64,000 bases of DNA, from NCBI RefSeq assembly GCF_004122095.1, contig NZ_SAWZ01000006.1:124001-188000 (forward strand), given 5' to 3'. Made by a program: the position numbers and the translations under genes. Positions 19,928 through 30,811 of the stretch are shown piece by piece. How positions within the stretch are numbered: position 1 is the first letter of the stretch; each line of letters begins with the position of its first letter. Under the pieces are notes generated by a model. It was not told where the DNA came from. It worked only from the letters and a program-made list of their open reading frames with translations, and searched no databases. Source of the DNA: Pseudoxanthomonas composti. Its GTDB lineage: Bacteria > Pseudomonadota > Gammaproteobacteria > Xanthomonadales > Xanthomonadaceae.

Positions 19928-20440
19928 ATGAACACCACCACCCGCGTCGTCATGTTGTCGCTTCTTTCTGTGGCCGTGCTGGCCGGCTGCAAGAAGCAGG
20001 TCAAGGAAACCGCACCTGCTGAAACCACCCCGCCGCCGGCTGCCCCGGCTCCGGCCCCGACCTCCGGCCTGTACGGCCCGAGCGATCTGGACACCGATGC
20101 CTGCCTGCGCCAGCGCGTGGTCTACTTCGATCTGGACCAGGACGCCCTGAAGCCGGAGTTCCAGGCCATCATGTCCTGCCACGCCAAGTACCTGCGCGAC
20201 CGTCCGTCCTCGCGCATCACCCTGGAAGGCAACGCTGACGAGCGCGGTTCGCGCGAGTACAACGTCGGCCTGGGCGAGCGTCGCGGCAACGCCGTTTCCT
20301 CGGCCCTGCAGGCCAGCGGTGGTTCGGCCAGCCAGCTGACCGTGGTGTCCTACGGCGAAGAGCGTCCGGTCTGCACCGAGTCCAACGAGGACTGCTGGGC
20401 CCAGAACCGTCGCGTGGAAATCGTCTACACCGCCAAGTAA
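19928..20440 (+). CDS. pal: Peptidoglycan-associated lipoprotein Pal
   Basis: 170 residues. The lipobox is VLAGC with the lipidated Cys21. A Pro/Ala-rich linker is followed by an OmpA-type peptidoglycan-binding domain (RVVYFDLDQDALKPEF, ITLEGNADERGSREYNVGLGERR, NRRVEIVYT). It anchors the outer membrane to the wall and partners TolB. A TTAAAAT-type -10-like sequence lies in the short gap after tolB, so it may also have its own promoter. Confidence 0.97.
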   Translation: MNTTTRVVMLSLLSVAVLAGCKKQVKETAPAETTPPPAAPAPAPTSGLYGPSDLDTDACLRQRVVYFDLDQDALKPEFQAIMSCHAKYLRDRPSSRITLEGNADERGSREYNVGLGERRGNAVSSALQASGGSASQLTVVSYGEERPVCTESNEDCWAQNRRVEIVYTAK

Positions 20441-20449
20441 TCGGCGTTG

Positions 20450-21280
20450 ATGATGAGCGCCATGCGTTTGAAAGGTCTCATCCTGACCGTCGCGGCGACC
20501 CTGGGGGTCGCCGCGCCGGCTTTGGCGCAACGCCAGAGTCTGGCCGATCGCGTCGCGGCGCTGGAGTCGCAGGCGCAGGCCAATCAGGGCAATACCGTGC
20601 TGCTCAACCAGCTGGATCAGCTCCGCAACGAGGTCACCTCGCTGCGCGGCACGATCGAGCAGTTGCAGAACGAGAACGAACAACTCAAGCAGCGTGCGCG
20701 TGACCAGTACCTGGACCTCGACGGCCGGATCGGACGTCTTGAGGGTGGGGCTGCCGGCGCACCTGCCGCGCCGGCAGGGAACACCCCGCCGATCGCACCG
20801 CCTTCAGCGTCGAACCCGCCGCCGGCCGGCGCGACCGCGCCCGAGCGCGCCCCTGCCGTGCATGGGGACCCGGGTGTCATGGCCCAGGCCGCCGACGAGC
20901 GTACTGCCTACAACGTGGCCTTCGATGCGCTGAAGGGCGGCAAGTACGCCGATGCGGCGAACCTGTTCACCAGTTTCCTTGAGTTGTATCCCAGTGGCGT
21001 CTACGCGCCCAACGCCATGTACTGGCTGGGTGAGAGCTACTACGTGACCCAGAACTACGAGATGGCCGCCCAGCAGTTCCGCGGCCTGCTCGGTCAGTAC
21101 CCGACACACGACAAGGCCCCGGGCGCGATGTTGAAGCTCGGCCTGGCGCAGTACGGCCTTGGCCAGGTGCAGCAGGCCGAGGGCACCTTGAAGGACGTGA
21201 TCGGCAAGTATCCCAACAGCGACGTGGCGCGTACCGCCAACGACCGCCTGCGCTCGATCCAGCTCGGCCAGCTGCGCTAA
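20450..21280 (+). CDS. cpoB: Cell division coordinator CpoB (YbgF)
   Basis: About 276 residues, periplasmic. The signal peptide ends at PALAQ; a trimerising coiled coil follows (LADRVAALESQ to DLDGRIGRLEGG), then a Pro/Ala linker, then TPR repeats from about residue 150 (YNVAFDALKGGKYADAANLF, LGESYYVTQNYEMAAQQF, and others). CpoB links Tol function to PBP1b, which is also in this window. Several Met codons cluster at the start; the first ATG was used. Confidence 0.94.
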   Translation: MMSAMRLKGLILTVAATLGVAAPALAQRQSLADRVAALESQAQANQGNTVLLNQLDQLRNEVTSLRGTIEQLQNENEQLKQRARDQYLDLDGRIGRLEGGAAGAPAAPAGNTPPIAPPSASNPPPAGATAPERAPAVHGDPGVMAQAADERTAYNVAFDALKGGKYADAANLFTSFLELYPSGVYAPNAMYWLGESYYVTQNYEMAAQQFRGLLGQYPTHDKAPGAMLKLGLAQYGLGQVQQAEGTLKDVIGKYPNSDVARTANDRLRSIQLGQLR

Positions 21281-21384
21281 GCATCACGCCACCAGGCGCG
21301 CCGCGCGCCGGTGCGACAATCGACGCAAGACCCCCAAGCCACTGCAGCGTCGCCGCCGCGGTGGCCTGTCATTTTCCAGAACCG

Positions 21385-22068
21385 ATGAACGCCGCCGCCA
21401 TCCCCAGCGAGATCGTCCAGTCCCCCCTGGACCGCCTGAAGATCACCGAGATCTTCCTGTCCCTGCAGGGAGAGGCCGACGCGGCCGGCTGGCCCACCGT
21501 GTTCGTGCGCCTGACCGGCTGCCCGCTGCGCTGCCAGTACTGCGATACCGCCTACGCCTTCCACGGCGGCACCTGGTGGGAGATCGAGGACATCCTGGCA
21601 GAGGTCGCCCGCCACGGCGTGCGGCATGTGTGCGTCACCGGCGGCGAGCCACTGGCGCAGAAGCGCTGCATCGGCCTGTTGCAGCGCCTGTGCGATGCCG
21701 GGCTGGATGTGTCGCTGGAGACGTCCGGCGCGCTGGACATCGGCGCGGTGGACCCGCGGGTGTCGCGGGTGCTGGACATCAAGACCCCGGGTTCGGCCGA
21801 GGAGCACCGCAACCGCTGGGAGAACCTGCCGTTGCTGACCGCGCGCGACCAGGTCAAGTTCGTGCTGTGCAGCCGGGCCGACTACGAATGGGCGCGCGAA
21901 CTCGTCCTGCGCGAGGCCCTGCACCAGCGCTGCATGGTGCTGTTCTCGCCGAGCAAGAGCGAGGTCACCCCGCGCGAGCTGGCCGACTGGATCGTCGCCG
22001 ACCGCCTGCCGGTGCGCTTCCAGATGCAGTTGCACAAGCTGCTGTGGAACGACGAGCCGGGCCGATAG
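21385..22068 (+). CDS. queE: 7-carboxy-7-deazaguanine synthase QueE
   Basis: 227 residues, a radical-SAM enzyme of queuosine precursor synthesis. The cluster motif is C-P-L-R-C-Q-Y-C, the CxxxCxxC form, within [26 protein letters not shown] is the SAM-binding GGE motif. The ATG at 21385 was chosen; a GTG 24 bp upstream is possible. Followed by queC, the next enzyme of the pathway. Confidence 0.96.
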   Translation: MNAAAIPSEIVQSPLDRLKITEIFLSLQGEADAAGWPTVFVRLTGCPLRCQYCDTAYAFHGGTWWEIEDILAEVARHGVRHVCVTGGEPLAQKRCIGLLQRLCDAGLDVSLETSGALDIGAVDPRVSRVLDIKTPGSAEEHRNRWENLPLLTARDQVKFVLCSRADYEWARELVLREALHQRCMVLFSPSKSEVTPRELADWIVADRLPVRFQMQLHKLLWNDEPGR

Positions 22069-22141
22069 CCCCGCCGAAACCGCGCCACGCCGCTACGCTA
22101 TGCAGTCCCCGGCCTGTCCCGCCGGCAAGAAGAGTCACACC

Positions 22142-22807
22142 ATGAAGAAAGCAGTTGTCCTCGTCTCCGGCGGCATGGATTCGGCCGTCGTCCTGGCCAT
22201 GGCCCGCGAGCAGGGTTTCACGCCGTACGCGCTGAGCGTCAGCTACGGCCAGCGCCATACCTCCGAACTGGACGCCGCCGCGCGCGTGGCGCAGACCCAG
22301 CACGCGGCCGCGCACAAGACGGTCAACGTCGACCTGCGCAGCATCGGCGGCTCGGCGCTGACCGATGACATCGACGTGCCCGAATCCGGAGGGGCGGGCA
22401 TCCCCGTGACCTACGTGCCCGCACGCAACACGGTCATGCTGTCCGTGGCGCTGGGCTGGGCCGAGGTGCTGGGCGCGGCCGACATCTTCTGCGGCGTCAA
22501 TGCCGTGGATTACTCCGGCTATCCCGACTGCCGCCCCGAATTCATTGCCGCCTTCCAGGCGCTGGCCAACCTGGCGACCAAGGCTGGCGTGGAAGGCGCC
22601 GGGCTGCGCGTGCATGCGCCGCTGCAGTTCCTCAGCAAGGCCGACATCGTGCGCCAAGGCGTCCGCCTGGGCGTGGATTTCGCCGAGACCGTGTCGTGCT
22701 ACAGCGCCGACGCGCAGGGGCGCGCCTGCGGACACTGCGACGCATGCACGCTGCGCAGGGCCGGCTTCATCGATGCCGGCGTGGCCGACCCCACCCGCTA
22801 CACGTGA
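22142..22807 (+). CDS. queC: 7-cyano-7-deazaguanine synthase QueC
   Basis: 221 residues, ATP-dependent conversion of 7-carboxy-7-deazaguanine to preQ0. SGGMDSAV is the PP-loop near the N-terminus, and the zinc site is formed by Cys residues of [21 protein letters not shown]. It lies 73 bp after queE. A tRNA-Lys gene follows. Confidence 0.97.
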   Translation: MKKAVVLVSGGMDSAVVLAMAREQGFTPYALSVSYGQRHTSELDAAARVAQTQHAAAHKTVNVDLRSIGGSALTDDIDVPESGGAGIPVTYVPARNTVMLSVALGWAEVLGAADIFCGVNAVDYSGYPDCRPEFIAAFQALANLATKAGVEGAGLRVHAPLQFLSKADIVRQGVRLGVDFAETVSCYSADAQGRACGHCDACTLRRAGFIDAGVADPTRYT

Positions 22808-22826
22808 AGCCTGGCGCGCATTGCGC

Positions 22827-22832
22827 TAGAAT
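22827..22832 (+). promoter_or_regulatory. -10 box of the tRNA-Lys gene with GC-rich discriminator
   Basis: TAGAAT lies 36 bp before the tRNA and is followed at once by GCCGGCC, the GC-rich discriminator typical of stringently controlled stable-RNA promoters. The -35 region is poor (GTGAAG at 22804-22809, 17 bp away). Confidence 0.45.
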
Positions 22833-22867
22833 GCCGGCCCGGCGCAACGCCGGCCGGTGACGCAACC

Positions 22868-22943
22868 GGGCCGTTAGCTCAGTCGGTAGAGCAGAAGACT
22901 TTTAATCTTTTGGTCGATGGTTCGAATCCATCACGGCCCACCA
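22868..22943 (+). tRNA. tRNA-Lys (anticodon TTT)
   Basis: 76 nt including an encoded CCA. The acceptor stem GGGCCGT pairs with ACGGCCC; the D arm contains AGCTCAGTCGGTAGAGC, the anticodon loop CTTTTAA has TTT at 22901-22903, and the T arm has GGTTCGAATCC. All four arms pair. Confidence 0.98.
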
Positions 22944-23050
22944 TCGCCACCCGGTTTCCGGGCTTGACCCGGACACAGAGCATCGGCGCGCGCATGTCCC
23001 GTTGATTTCACGGGTCCTCACAGGACTTCACCGGAAGCTATCCGCGAGCG

Positions 23051-23311
23051 ATGTGGATCCTGGGAACGGCTGTGAAGCGCAAAGTCGGCGACTGCACCAT
23101 CGAGACGACCTATGCGGTGGATCACGCCATCGATGGGATCGTCGGTGTACTGCAGGTATATGGACCGACGGGGCTGTTGCTCAGTAGCCAGGTAGTCACG
23201 CGTGCTTTGAGAGAGGTGGAGCTGGTGGACGAACAGCTGCGCCGCCGTCTGGAGGCGGTGGTGGGCGTGGATGCACAGGGGCAGCTGAGTTTTCGTTCAC
23301 GACCCGACTGA
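23051..23311 (+). CDS. Hypothetical 86-residue protein beside tRNA-Lys
   Basis: The ATG opens 108 bp after the tRNA. The product is soluble: VGDCTIETTYAVDHAIDGIVGVLQVYG, then LREVELVDEQLRRRLEAVVGVD, consistent with a small alpha/beta domain. GC content looks lower than in neighbours and the codon choice is less biased, which with the tRNA location hints at acquired DNA. No family recognised, and no repeat of the tRNA end was found to mark an attachment site. Confidence 0.5.
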   Translation: MWILGTAVKRKVGDCTIETTYAVDHAIDGIVGVLQVYGPTGLLLSSQVVTRALREVELVDEQLRRRLEAVVGVDAQGQLSFRSRPD

Positions 23312-23385
23312 TCTTTCGGTCGTCTGTACCGGCTGGACCGCGGCGTTAGCCCACCGCGTGTCCTTCATCGCGAGAGGCCTGAGGG

Positions 23386-23820
23386 TTACCAGCCGAACGG
23401 CGGCGGGGCGGGGTAGCCGTATGGCGAGCCATAAGGACCAGGACCGAAGTAGCCGGGGCCGTCGTACTGGCTGACGCTGATGCTGACGCCGACCTTCTTG
23501 TCCTTGTTCTCGCCGTAGGCCTTGGTGATATTGAGGTTGGCGGCGTTGAAGTTGCTGTTGCCGCCACGCGAGCTGTAGCCGATACCGGTGGTGAAGCTGC
23601 CGTGGATCTGCGCCTTGTCCGGATCGATGCCGTCCTCGCGCGCGCCCGGGTCGGGCAGGCGGGGGCCGGATTTGTCGCCGTAATAGGTTCCCGGCGGATC
23701 GGCGGTGAAAGGAGACGGGGTGTTCTCCTTGGGCAGCGTCAGATCCAGTTCGCGCGCCGTGTCCTGCGCCCAGGCAGTGCCGGCAAGCAGCAGGAAGGGA
23801 ATCACCAGCAGGGCTTTCAT
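23386..23820 (-). CDS. Exported hypothetical protein with Gly/Pro/Tyr tail
   Basis: 144 residues. The signal peptide is MKALLVIPFLLLAGTAWA; GGAG lies 6 nt before the ATG. The mature part contains FTTGIGYSSRGGNSNFNAANLNITKAYGENKDKKVGVSISVSQ, whose alternating pattern resembles beta strands of a surface protein, and ends in a Pro/Gly/Tyr-rich tail. Family not recognised; I believe similar exported proteins occur in xanthomonads. Confidence 0.75.
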   Translation of the reverse strand: MKALLVIPFLLLAGTAWAQDTARELDLTLPKENTPSPFTADPPGTYYGDKSGPRLPDPGAREDGIDPDKAQIHGSFTTGIGYSSRGGNSNFNAANLNITKAYGENKDKKVGVSISVSQYDGPGYFGPGPYGSPYGYPAPPPFGW

Positions 23821-23935
23821 GTGGACTCCGGGCGGCACGGGCAAGGCGACAACGCTAGCAACCGGCATTTGAATCGCCGCTGCATATGTCGGTGCCAGTG
23901 TGCGCCAGCGCATGGCGGCGCGCGTGAACTTTCCG

Positions 23936-25729
<1,794 letters not shown>

Positions 25730-25806
25730 GTGCACAGGATAGCCGCTGGCCGTCTCAACCCAAGTAGGGATCAACCCCGCATCCCCGTGGGAAACACCCC
25801 CAAACA

Positions 25807-25834
25807 ACAACACCCAGCCGAAGCCGGGTGTTGT
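25807..25834 (-). terminator. Probable terminator downstream of dps
   Basis: ACAACACCC at 25807-25815 pairs with GGGTGTTGT at 25826-25834 around a GCTTCGGC-type inner loop. On the minus strand it is followed by TGTTTGG, a weak T-rich tail. It also lies upstream of recQ. Confidence 0.55.
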
Positions 25835-25863
25835 GTCGCAGGCACGATGTTTCAGACCAGGAG

Positions 25864-25967
25864 CCCCCTTAGTAAGGGGGCGCGCCGATAGGCGCGGGGA
25901 TTGGAGATGCGAGGCGGGGCCCAGCATTTGCGTAGCGAATGCTGGGAGGCGTGCCTGCATCGCAGGC
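25864..25967. repeat. Run of four small palindromes between recQ and dps
   Basis: Four consecutive stem-loops: CCCCCTT/AAGGGGG (25864-25880), CGCGCC/GGCGCG (25881-25896), CCCAGCATT/AATGCTGGG (25920-25946) and GCCTGC/GCAGGC (about 25953-25967). They occupy the 3' flank of dps and look like REP-type sequences rather than coding DNA. Confidence 0.65.
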
Positions 25968-25979
25968 AACGGCGTCCGC

Positions 25980-26528
25980 TTACTGCAGCAGCGACCGCAA
26001 CATCCAGGCGTACTTCTCGTGCGTCTGCAGGCGCTGGGTCATCAGGTCCTCGGTCGGGGCGTCGTCGGCCTCGTCGGCCGTGTCCAGCACCTGCCGCGCG
26101 GTGCGGCACACCGCCTCGTTGCCCACCACCAGCTGGCGCACCATCTCGCGCCAGTCGGCGCTGTCGGTCAGGCCGGGCTCCTCCTTGATGGAGGTCAGGC
26201 TGGAGAACTCGCGATAGGAGCCCGGCGCATTGAAGCCCAGGGCGCGGATGCGCTCGGCCACCTCGTCCAGGGCGCCCCATTGCTCGGTGTACTGGGTCTC
26301 GAACATCACGTGCAGCGAGTTGAACATCGCGCCGGTGACGTTCCAATGGAAGTTGTGGGTCTTCAGGTACAGCGTGTAGGCATCGGCCAGGAAGTGCGAC
26401 AGGCCATCGGCAATCTTCTTGCGATCGCCCGGGGAGATCCCGATATCGATGTTGGGCGCGCTCGGCGCGGTCTGCGCCAGCGGGGTGGCCTTCTCGGGCT
26501 TCTTGGAGGGGGTCTTGGTCTTGGCCAT
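25980..26528 (-). CDS. dps: Dps-family DNA-binding ferritin-like protein
   Basis: 182 residues. A Lys/Pro/Thr-rich N-terminal tail ([15 protein letters not shown]) is suited to DNA binding and is followed by the four-helix Dps core. The ferroxidase residues are in [10 protein letters not shown] and [23 protein letters not shown]. It stores iron and protects DNA during oxidative stress and starvation. AGGAG precedes the ATG by 6 nt. It is divergent from hrpA, 80 bp away. Confidence 0.95.
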   Translation of the reverse strand: MAKTKTPSKKPEKATPLAQTAPSAPNIDIGISPGDRKKIADGLSHFLADAYTLYLKTHNFHWNVTGAMFNSLHVMFETQYTEQWGALDEVAERIRALGFNAPGSYREFSSLTSIKEEPGLTDSADWREMVRQLVVGNEAVCRTARQVLDTADEADDAPTEDLMTQRLQTHEKYAWMLRSLLQ

Positions 26529-26608
26529 GTCGGGCTCCTGGAGGGGATGCGTCACAATAACCAGCCTAGTGCAGCTTGTGTCATCGAAAGATTCACGCAG
26601 AACGATCC

Positions 26609-29600
26609 ATGTCCTCTATCGAACCATCGAACGCTGAGCTGACGGCCGCCCGTCGGGCAATCGGCCAGGCCCTGACCCGCGATCAGGGGCGGCTGCACGG
26701 CCTGTGGTCGCGCTGGCGCGGCAAGCCTGACGATGCCGACTTGCAGGCGCGGTTCGCGCAGTCGCTGGCGGCCTCGCTGGCCGCGCGCGAGGCCAGGGCG
26801 GCGCAGATCCCGGCGGTAACCCTGGACCAGGCGCTGCCGATCGCGCGCGAGGGCGAGCGCATCGTCGCGTTGATCCGCCAGCACCAGGTGGTGGTGATCG
26901 CTGGCGAGACCGGTTCGGGCAAGACCACCCAGCTGCCCAAGCTATGCCTGGCGGCTGGGCGCGGAGTGGCCGGCATGATCGGCTGCACCCAGCCCCGGCG
27001 CATCGCCGCGCGTGCGGTGGCCCGGCGCGTAGCCGAGGAACTGCACACTCCGATCGGCCAGGCCGTGGGCTACCAGGTGCGCTTTTCCGACAACGTCGGC
27101 GAGCAGACCTGCATCAAGTTCATGACCGACGGCATCCTGCTGGCGGAAATCGCCAGCGACCGTTGGCTCTCGCGTTACGACACCATCATCGTCGACGAGG
27201 CGCACGAGCGCAGCCTGAACATCGACTTCCTGCTCGGCTATCTCAAGCAATTGCTGCCCAAGCGGCCGGAACTGAAGGTCATCGTGACCTCGGCCACCAT
27301 CGATACCGCAAGGTTCGCCCAGCACTTCGATGGCGCGCCGGTGATCAGCGTGGAAGGGCGCACTTTTCCGGTGGAGGTGCGTTATCGGCCTTTGGATGAG
27401 CCGGAAGTGGGGAGTGGGGATTCGGGATTGGAAACGGCCGATGGTCGCCAGCGCTCGGCTGCTCGTGCTTCTGCCAATCCCGAATCCCGCACCCCCAATC
27501 CCGGCCTCAGCATCAACGAAGCCATCGTCGCGGCGGTGGACGAGATCACCCGCGCCGACCCGCGTGGGGACGTGCTGCTGTTCTTCCCGGGCGAGCGCGA
27601 GATTCGCGATGCCCACCAGGCGCTGGAGCGGCGCAAGTACCGCGAGACCGAAGTGCTGCCGCTGTACGCGCGCCTGTCGGCCAAGGACCAGGACGCGGTG
27701 TTCAACCCGGGCAGCAAGCGCCGGCTGGTGCTGGCCACCAATGTCGCAGAAACCTCGCTGACCGTCCCTCGGATACGCTACGTGGTCGATCCGGGTTATG
27801 CGCGGGTCAAGCGCTATTCGCCCAGGCAGAAGCTGGACCGCCTGCATATCGAACCGGTCTCGCAGGCCAGCGCCAACCAGCGCAAGGGGCGCTGCGGGCG
27901 CATCGCCGAGGGCATCTGCTACCGGCTGTATGCCGAGAGCGACTTCCAGTCGCGTCCGGAATTCACCGATCCGGAGATCCGGCGCTCGTCGCTGGCCGGG
28001 GTGATCCTGCGCATGCTGCAGCTGGGGCTGGGGCGCATCGAGGACTTCCCGTTCCTGGAGCCGCCGGACGAGCGCGCCGTGGCCGATGGCTGGCAGCAGC
28101 TGGTGGAACTGGGCGCGGTCAGCGAGCCGGACCACGGCCAGCGCAAGCTCACCGAGGTGGGACGCCAGATGGCGCGCCTGCCGGTGGACGTGAAGCTGGC
28201 GCGCATGCTGGTGGCCGCGCACAAGGCCGGCTGCCTGCGCCCGATGCTGGTGATCGCCGCCTTCCTGGGTATCCAGGACCCGCGCGAGCGCCCGCCGGAG
28301 GCGCGCGAAGCGGCCGACAATGCCCACGCCAGGTTCGCCGATGCGCGCTCGGAGTTCGTCGGCATCCTGCGGCTGTGGGAAGGCTATCGGCAGGCACATG
28401 AGGACCTGACCCAATCCAAGCTGCGTGGCTGGTGCGAACAGCATTTCCTGGGCTTCCTGCGCATGCGCGAATGGCGCGAGCTGCATCGCCAGCTGCAGGT
28501 GCTGTGCGAGGAACTGGGCTGGGCGCAGGAAGAAGCCGCCGCTTCGCTGCTGCCACTGTTGGCCGGATCGCCGCAGGGCGCGGCACCGGGCGAAGCCAAG
28601 CCGCAGCGGCCTCCGCGCGGTGAACTGCACCGGGCCGCGCGCCTGGCGCGCGAAGGGAAGTCGGCAGGAAAACCGGGGTCAGAGTCGACTTTTCCCGGAG
28701 ATGCTGCGAGTACCGGCGGCAAGGAGAGAAAAGTCGACTCTGACCCCGGTTTTCCTCCCGGTTTTCCGGAGCGCGTCCGCGCCCAGGCCTATCAGTCGCT
28801 GCACCGCGCCATCCTGGTGGGCTTGCCCACGCAGGTCGGTCATCGCACCGAGAAGGGCGATTTCCTCGGCCCGCGCCAGCGGCGCTTCCTGCCGTTCCCG
28901 GGCTCGGCGCTGGCCAGGAAACCGCCCGCCTGGCTCCTCGCTGCCACCCTGCTGGATACCCAGAAGGTCTGGGGCCTGACCAACGCGTCCATCGAGCCGG
29001 ACTGGGTGATTGCCGAGCTGCCGCACCTGCTGCTGCGCAGGCATTTCGATCCGCACTGGTCGCGCGCGCAGGGGCAGGTGCTGGCCTCGGAACAGATCAG
29101 CCTGTTCGGCCTGGTGCTGGCGCCGAAGAAGCCCGTGCACTACGGCCGCATCGCTCCGGCCGAGGCGCATGAGCTGTTCGTGCGCCAGGGCCTGGTGCCG
29201 GGCGAGATCAACACCCGGGCCACCTTCGTGGCCGACAACCAGAAGGTGCTGGCAGCCGCGCACGAGGAAGAAGCCAAGCTGCGCCGCGCGGGCATCGTCG
29301 CCGACGAGGACTGGCAGGCGCGCTGGTACCTGGACCGCATTCCCTCGGACATCCATTCGGCCGCCGGCCTGGATGCCTGGTGGAAAGCGCTGCCGGAGGA
29401 CAAGCGGCGCGGCTTGCGCTGGTCGCTGAGTGACCTGCTGCCGGGCGAGGGCAGCGAGGAAGACCGCTATCCCAAGTACTTCCCGATGGGCGATGCGCGG
29501 CTGGCGCTGCACTACCGGTTCGAGCCGGGCGCGCCTGACGATGGCGTGACCCTGGACGTGCCGCTGCATCTGCTCAATGCGCTGGATCCGGCACGGCTGT

Positions 29601-30811
29601 CGTGGCTGGCGCCGGGCTTCGTCGCCGAGAAGGCCGCCGGCCTGATCCGCAGCCTGCCCAAGGCCTTGCGGCGCAACTACGTGCCGGCCCCGGATTTCGG
29701 ACAGGCCTTCTACGAGGCGTTCAACGCGCCCTCGGCCGACGACCTGCGCGGGGAGCTGGCGCGCTTCCTGTCCAGGACCACCGGCACCCAGCTGTCGGCC
29801 CTGGAGTTCGACGAGCAGGCGCTGGAGCCGCACCTGCGCATGAACCTGCGCCTGCACGACGACCGCGGCCAGCCGCTGGCCGAGTCGCGCGACCTGGACG
29901 CGCTGCGCGCGCGTTTCGGCGAGCGTGCCGGCCACGCATTCGCCGCGCGCGCCGGCCGCGACATGGCGGCCGAGGGCCTGCACGCCTTTCCCGCCGTGGC
30001 GATCCCGCTGCAGGTGCCTGGCGAGGCCGGGGTGCCGGCGTATCCGGCGCTGGTGGATACCGGCGATGTGGCGGCCCTGCGCATCTTCGCCGACCGCAAC
30101 CAGGCCCAGGCTTCGCATCCACGTGGCGTGCGTCGGCTGCTGGAGATCGCCCTGGCCGACAAGGTCAAGCAGGCGCGCAAGCAGCTGCCGGTCTCGCCCA
30201 AGACCGGGCTGCTGTACGCGGCGCTGGAATCGCAGGAGCGGCTGCGTGGCGACATCGTCGATGCGGCGTTGAATGCGGTGCTGGCCGACGGGCTGGAGCA
30301 GATCCGCGACCCGGGCAGCTTCGCCCAGCGACGCGACAGCGCCGGCAAGGCGCTGTTCAGCGAAGCGATGGAGCGGCTGAAGCTGGCAGAGGCCATCCTG
30401 GGCGCGGTGGCCGAACTCAAGCCCGAGCTGGAAGCCCCGTTGATGGGTTGGGCGCGCGGCAACCTGGACGACCTGGAGGCGCAGCTGGCCGCGCTGGTGC
30501 ATCCGGGGTTCCTGCGGGAAACGCCGGCCGAGGCGCTGGCCCAGTTTCCGCGCTATCTCAAGGCGATGAAGCTACGCGCCGAGCGGGCCAAGCGCGATCC
30601 GGCGCGCGACCAGCAACGCATGCTGGAGCTGACCCCCTTCATCGAGGCGCTGGAGGAGGCAGCCCTGTTGGGCAAGCGCGATCAGCAGGCCTGGCAGGCG
30701 CTGCGCTGGGACTTGGAAGAGCTGCGTGTGTCGCTGTTCGCCCAGGAGCTGGGCGCACGCGGCGGCATCTCGCCGAAAAAGCTTGCCCAGCGGGTGGCGG
30801 CGCTACGTTGA
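26609..30811 (+). CDS. hrpA: ATP-dependent RNA helicase HrpA with two palindromic in-frame insertions
   Basis: 1400 residues, DEAH-box RNA helicase acting on stalled ribosomes and mRNA. Walker A GETGSGKTTQ is at about 98-107, DEAH at 196-199, SATID follows, motif VI lies in NQRKGRCGR, then the ratchet/OB region and the long C-terminal HrpA domain. Two peptides have no counterpart in the typical protein. Residues about 266-298 (VGSGDSGLETADG...) are encoded by heptad hairpin 4. Residues about 686-716 are encoded by a 28-bp-arm palindrome. Both are open in frame and fall in linkers, so the enzyme is probably active. ATG 26609 is preferred to GTG 26576. Confidence 0.95.
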   Translation: MSSIEPSNAELTAARRAIGQALTRDQGRLHGLWSRWRGKPDDADLQARFAQSLAASLAAREARAAQIPAVTLDQALPIAREGERIVALIRQHQVVVIAGETGSGKTTQLPKLCLAAGRGVAGMIGCTQPRRIAARAVARRVAEELHTPIGQAVGYQVRFSDNVGEQTCIKFMTDGILLAEIASDRWLSRYDTIIVDEAHERSLNIDFLLGYLKQLLPKRPELKVIVTSATIDTARFAQHFDGAPVISVEGRTFPVEVRYRPLDEPEVGSGDSGLETADGRQRSAARASANPESRTPNPGLSINEAIVAAVDEITRADPRGDVLLFFPGEREIRDAHQALERRKYRETEVLPLYARLSAKDQDAVFNPGSKRRLVLATNVAETSLTVPRIRYVVDPGYARVKRYSPRQKLDRLHIEPVSQASANQRKGRCGRIAEGICYRLYAESDFQSRPEFTDPEIRRSSLAGVILRMLQLGLGRIEDFPFLEPPDERAVADGWQQLVELGAVSEPDHGQRKLTEVGRQMARLPVDVKLARMLVAAHKAGCLRPMLVIAAFLGIQDPRERPPEAREAADNAHARFADARSEFVGILRLWEGYRQAHEDLTQSKLRGWCEQHFLGFLRMREWRELHRQLQVLCEELGWAQEEAAASLLPLLAGSPQGAAPGEAKPQRPPRGELHRAARLAREGKSAGKPGSESTFPGDAASTGGKERKVDSDPGFPPGFPERVRAQAYQSLHRAILVGLPTQVGHRTEKGDFLGPRQRRFLPFPGSALARKPPAWLLAATLLDTQKVWGLTNASIEPDWVIAELPHLLLRRHFDPHWSRAQGQVLASEQISLFGLVLAPKKPVHYGRIAPAEAHELFVRQGLVPGEINTRATFVADNQKVLAAAHEEEAKLRRAGIVADEDWQARWYLDRIPSDIHSAAGLDAWWKALPEDKRRGLRWSLSDLLPGEGSEEDRYPKYFPMGDARLALHYRFEPGAPDDGVTLDVPLHLLNALDPARLSWLAPGFVAEKAAGLIRSLPKALRRNYVPAPDFGQAFYEAFNAPSADDLRGELARFLSRTTGTQLSALEFDEQALEPHLRMNLRLHDDRGQPLAESRDLDALRARFGERAGHAFAARAGRDMAAEGLHAFPAVAIPLQVPGEAGVPAYPALVDTGDVAALRIFADRNQAQASHPRGVRRLLEIALADKVKQARKQLPVSPKTGLLYAALESQERLRGDIVDAALNAVLADGLEQIRDPGSFAQRRDSAGKALFSEAMERLKLAEAILGAVAELKPELEAPLMGWARGNLDDLEAQLAALVHPGFLRETPAEALAQFPRYLKAMKLRAERAKRDPARDQQRMLELTPFIEALEEAALLGKRDQQAWQALRWDLEELRVSLFAQELGARGGISPKKLAQRVAALR
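27404..27503. repeat. Heptad hairpin element 4, in frame inside hrpA
   Basis: Left arm units AGTGGGG, AGTGGGG, ATTCGGG, ATTGGAA; right arm units CCAATCC, CGAATCC, CGCACCC, CCAATCC. A perfect 15-bp stem pairs 27417-27431 with 27474-27488, and the pairing extends outward imperfectly. The loop begins AAACGGCCGATGG. It adds about 33 codons with no stop. Confidence 0.9.
28667..28755. repeat. 28-bp-arm palindrome, in frame inside hrpA
   Basis: A perfect inverted repeat, 28667-28694 against 28728-28755, with a 33-nt centre. The arm core is CCGGGGTCAGAGTCGACTTT. No 7-bp periodicity, so it is a different family from the heptad hairpins. I recall similar GGGGTCAGAGT palindromes as dispersed repeats in proteobacteria but cannot check here. 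It encodes KPGSEST on entry and KVDSDPGF on exit. Confidence 0.92.

Noticed and set aside
22868-23311. Genomic island at tRNA-Lys
   Set aside because: No integrase and no direct repeat of the tRNA 3' end was found; only one small unknown gene hints at it.
26609-30811. hrpA as a pseudogene because of inserted repeats
   Set aside because: The frame is open throughout, helicase motifs are intact and both inserts fall between domains.
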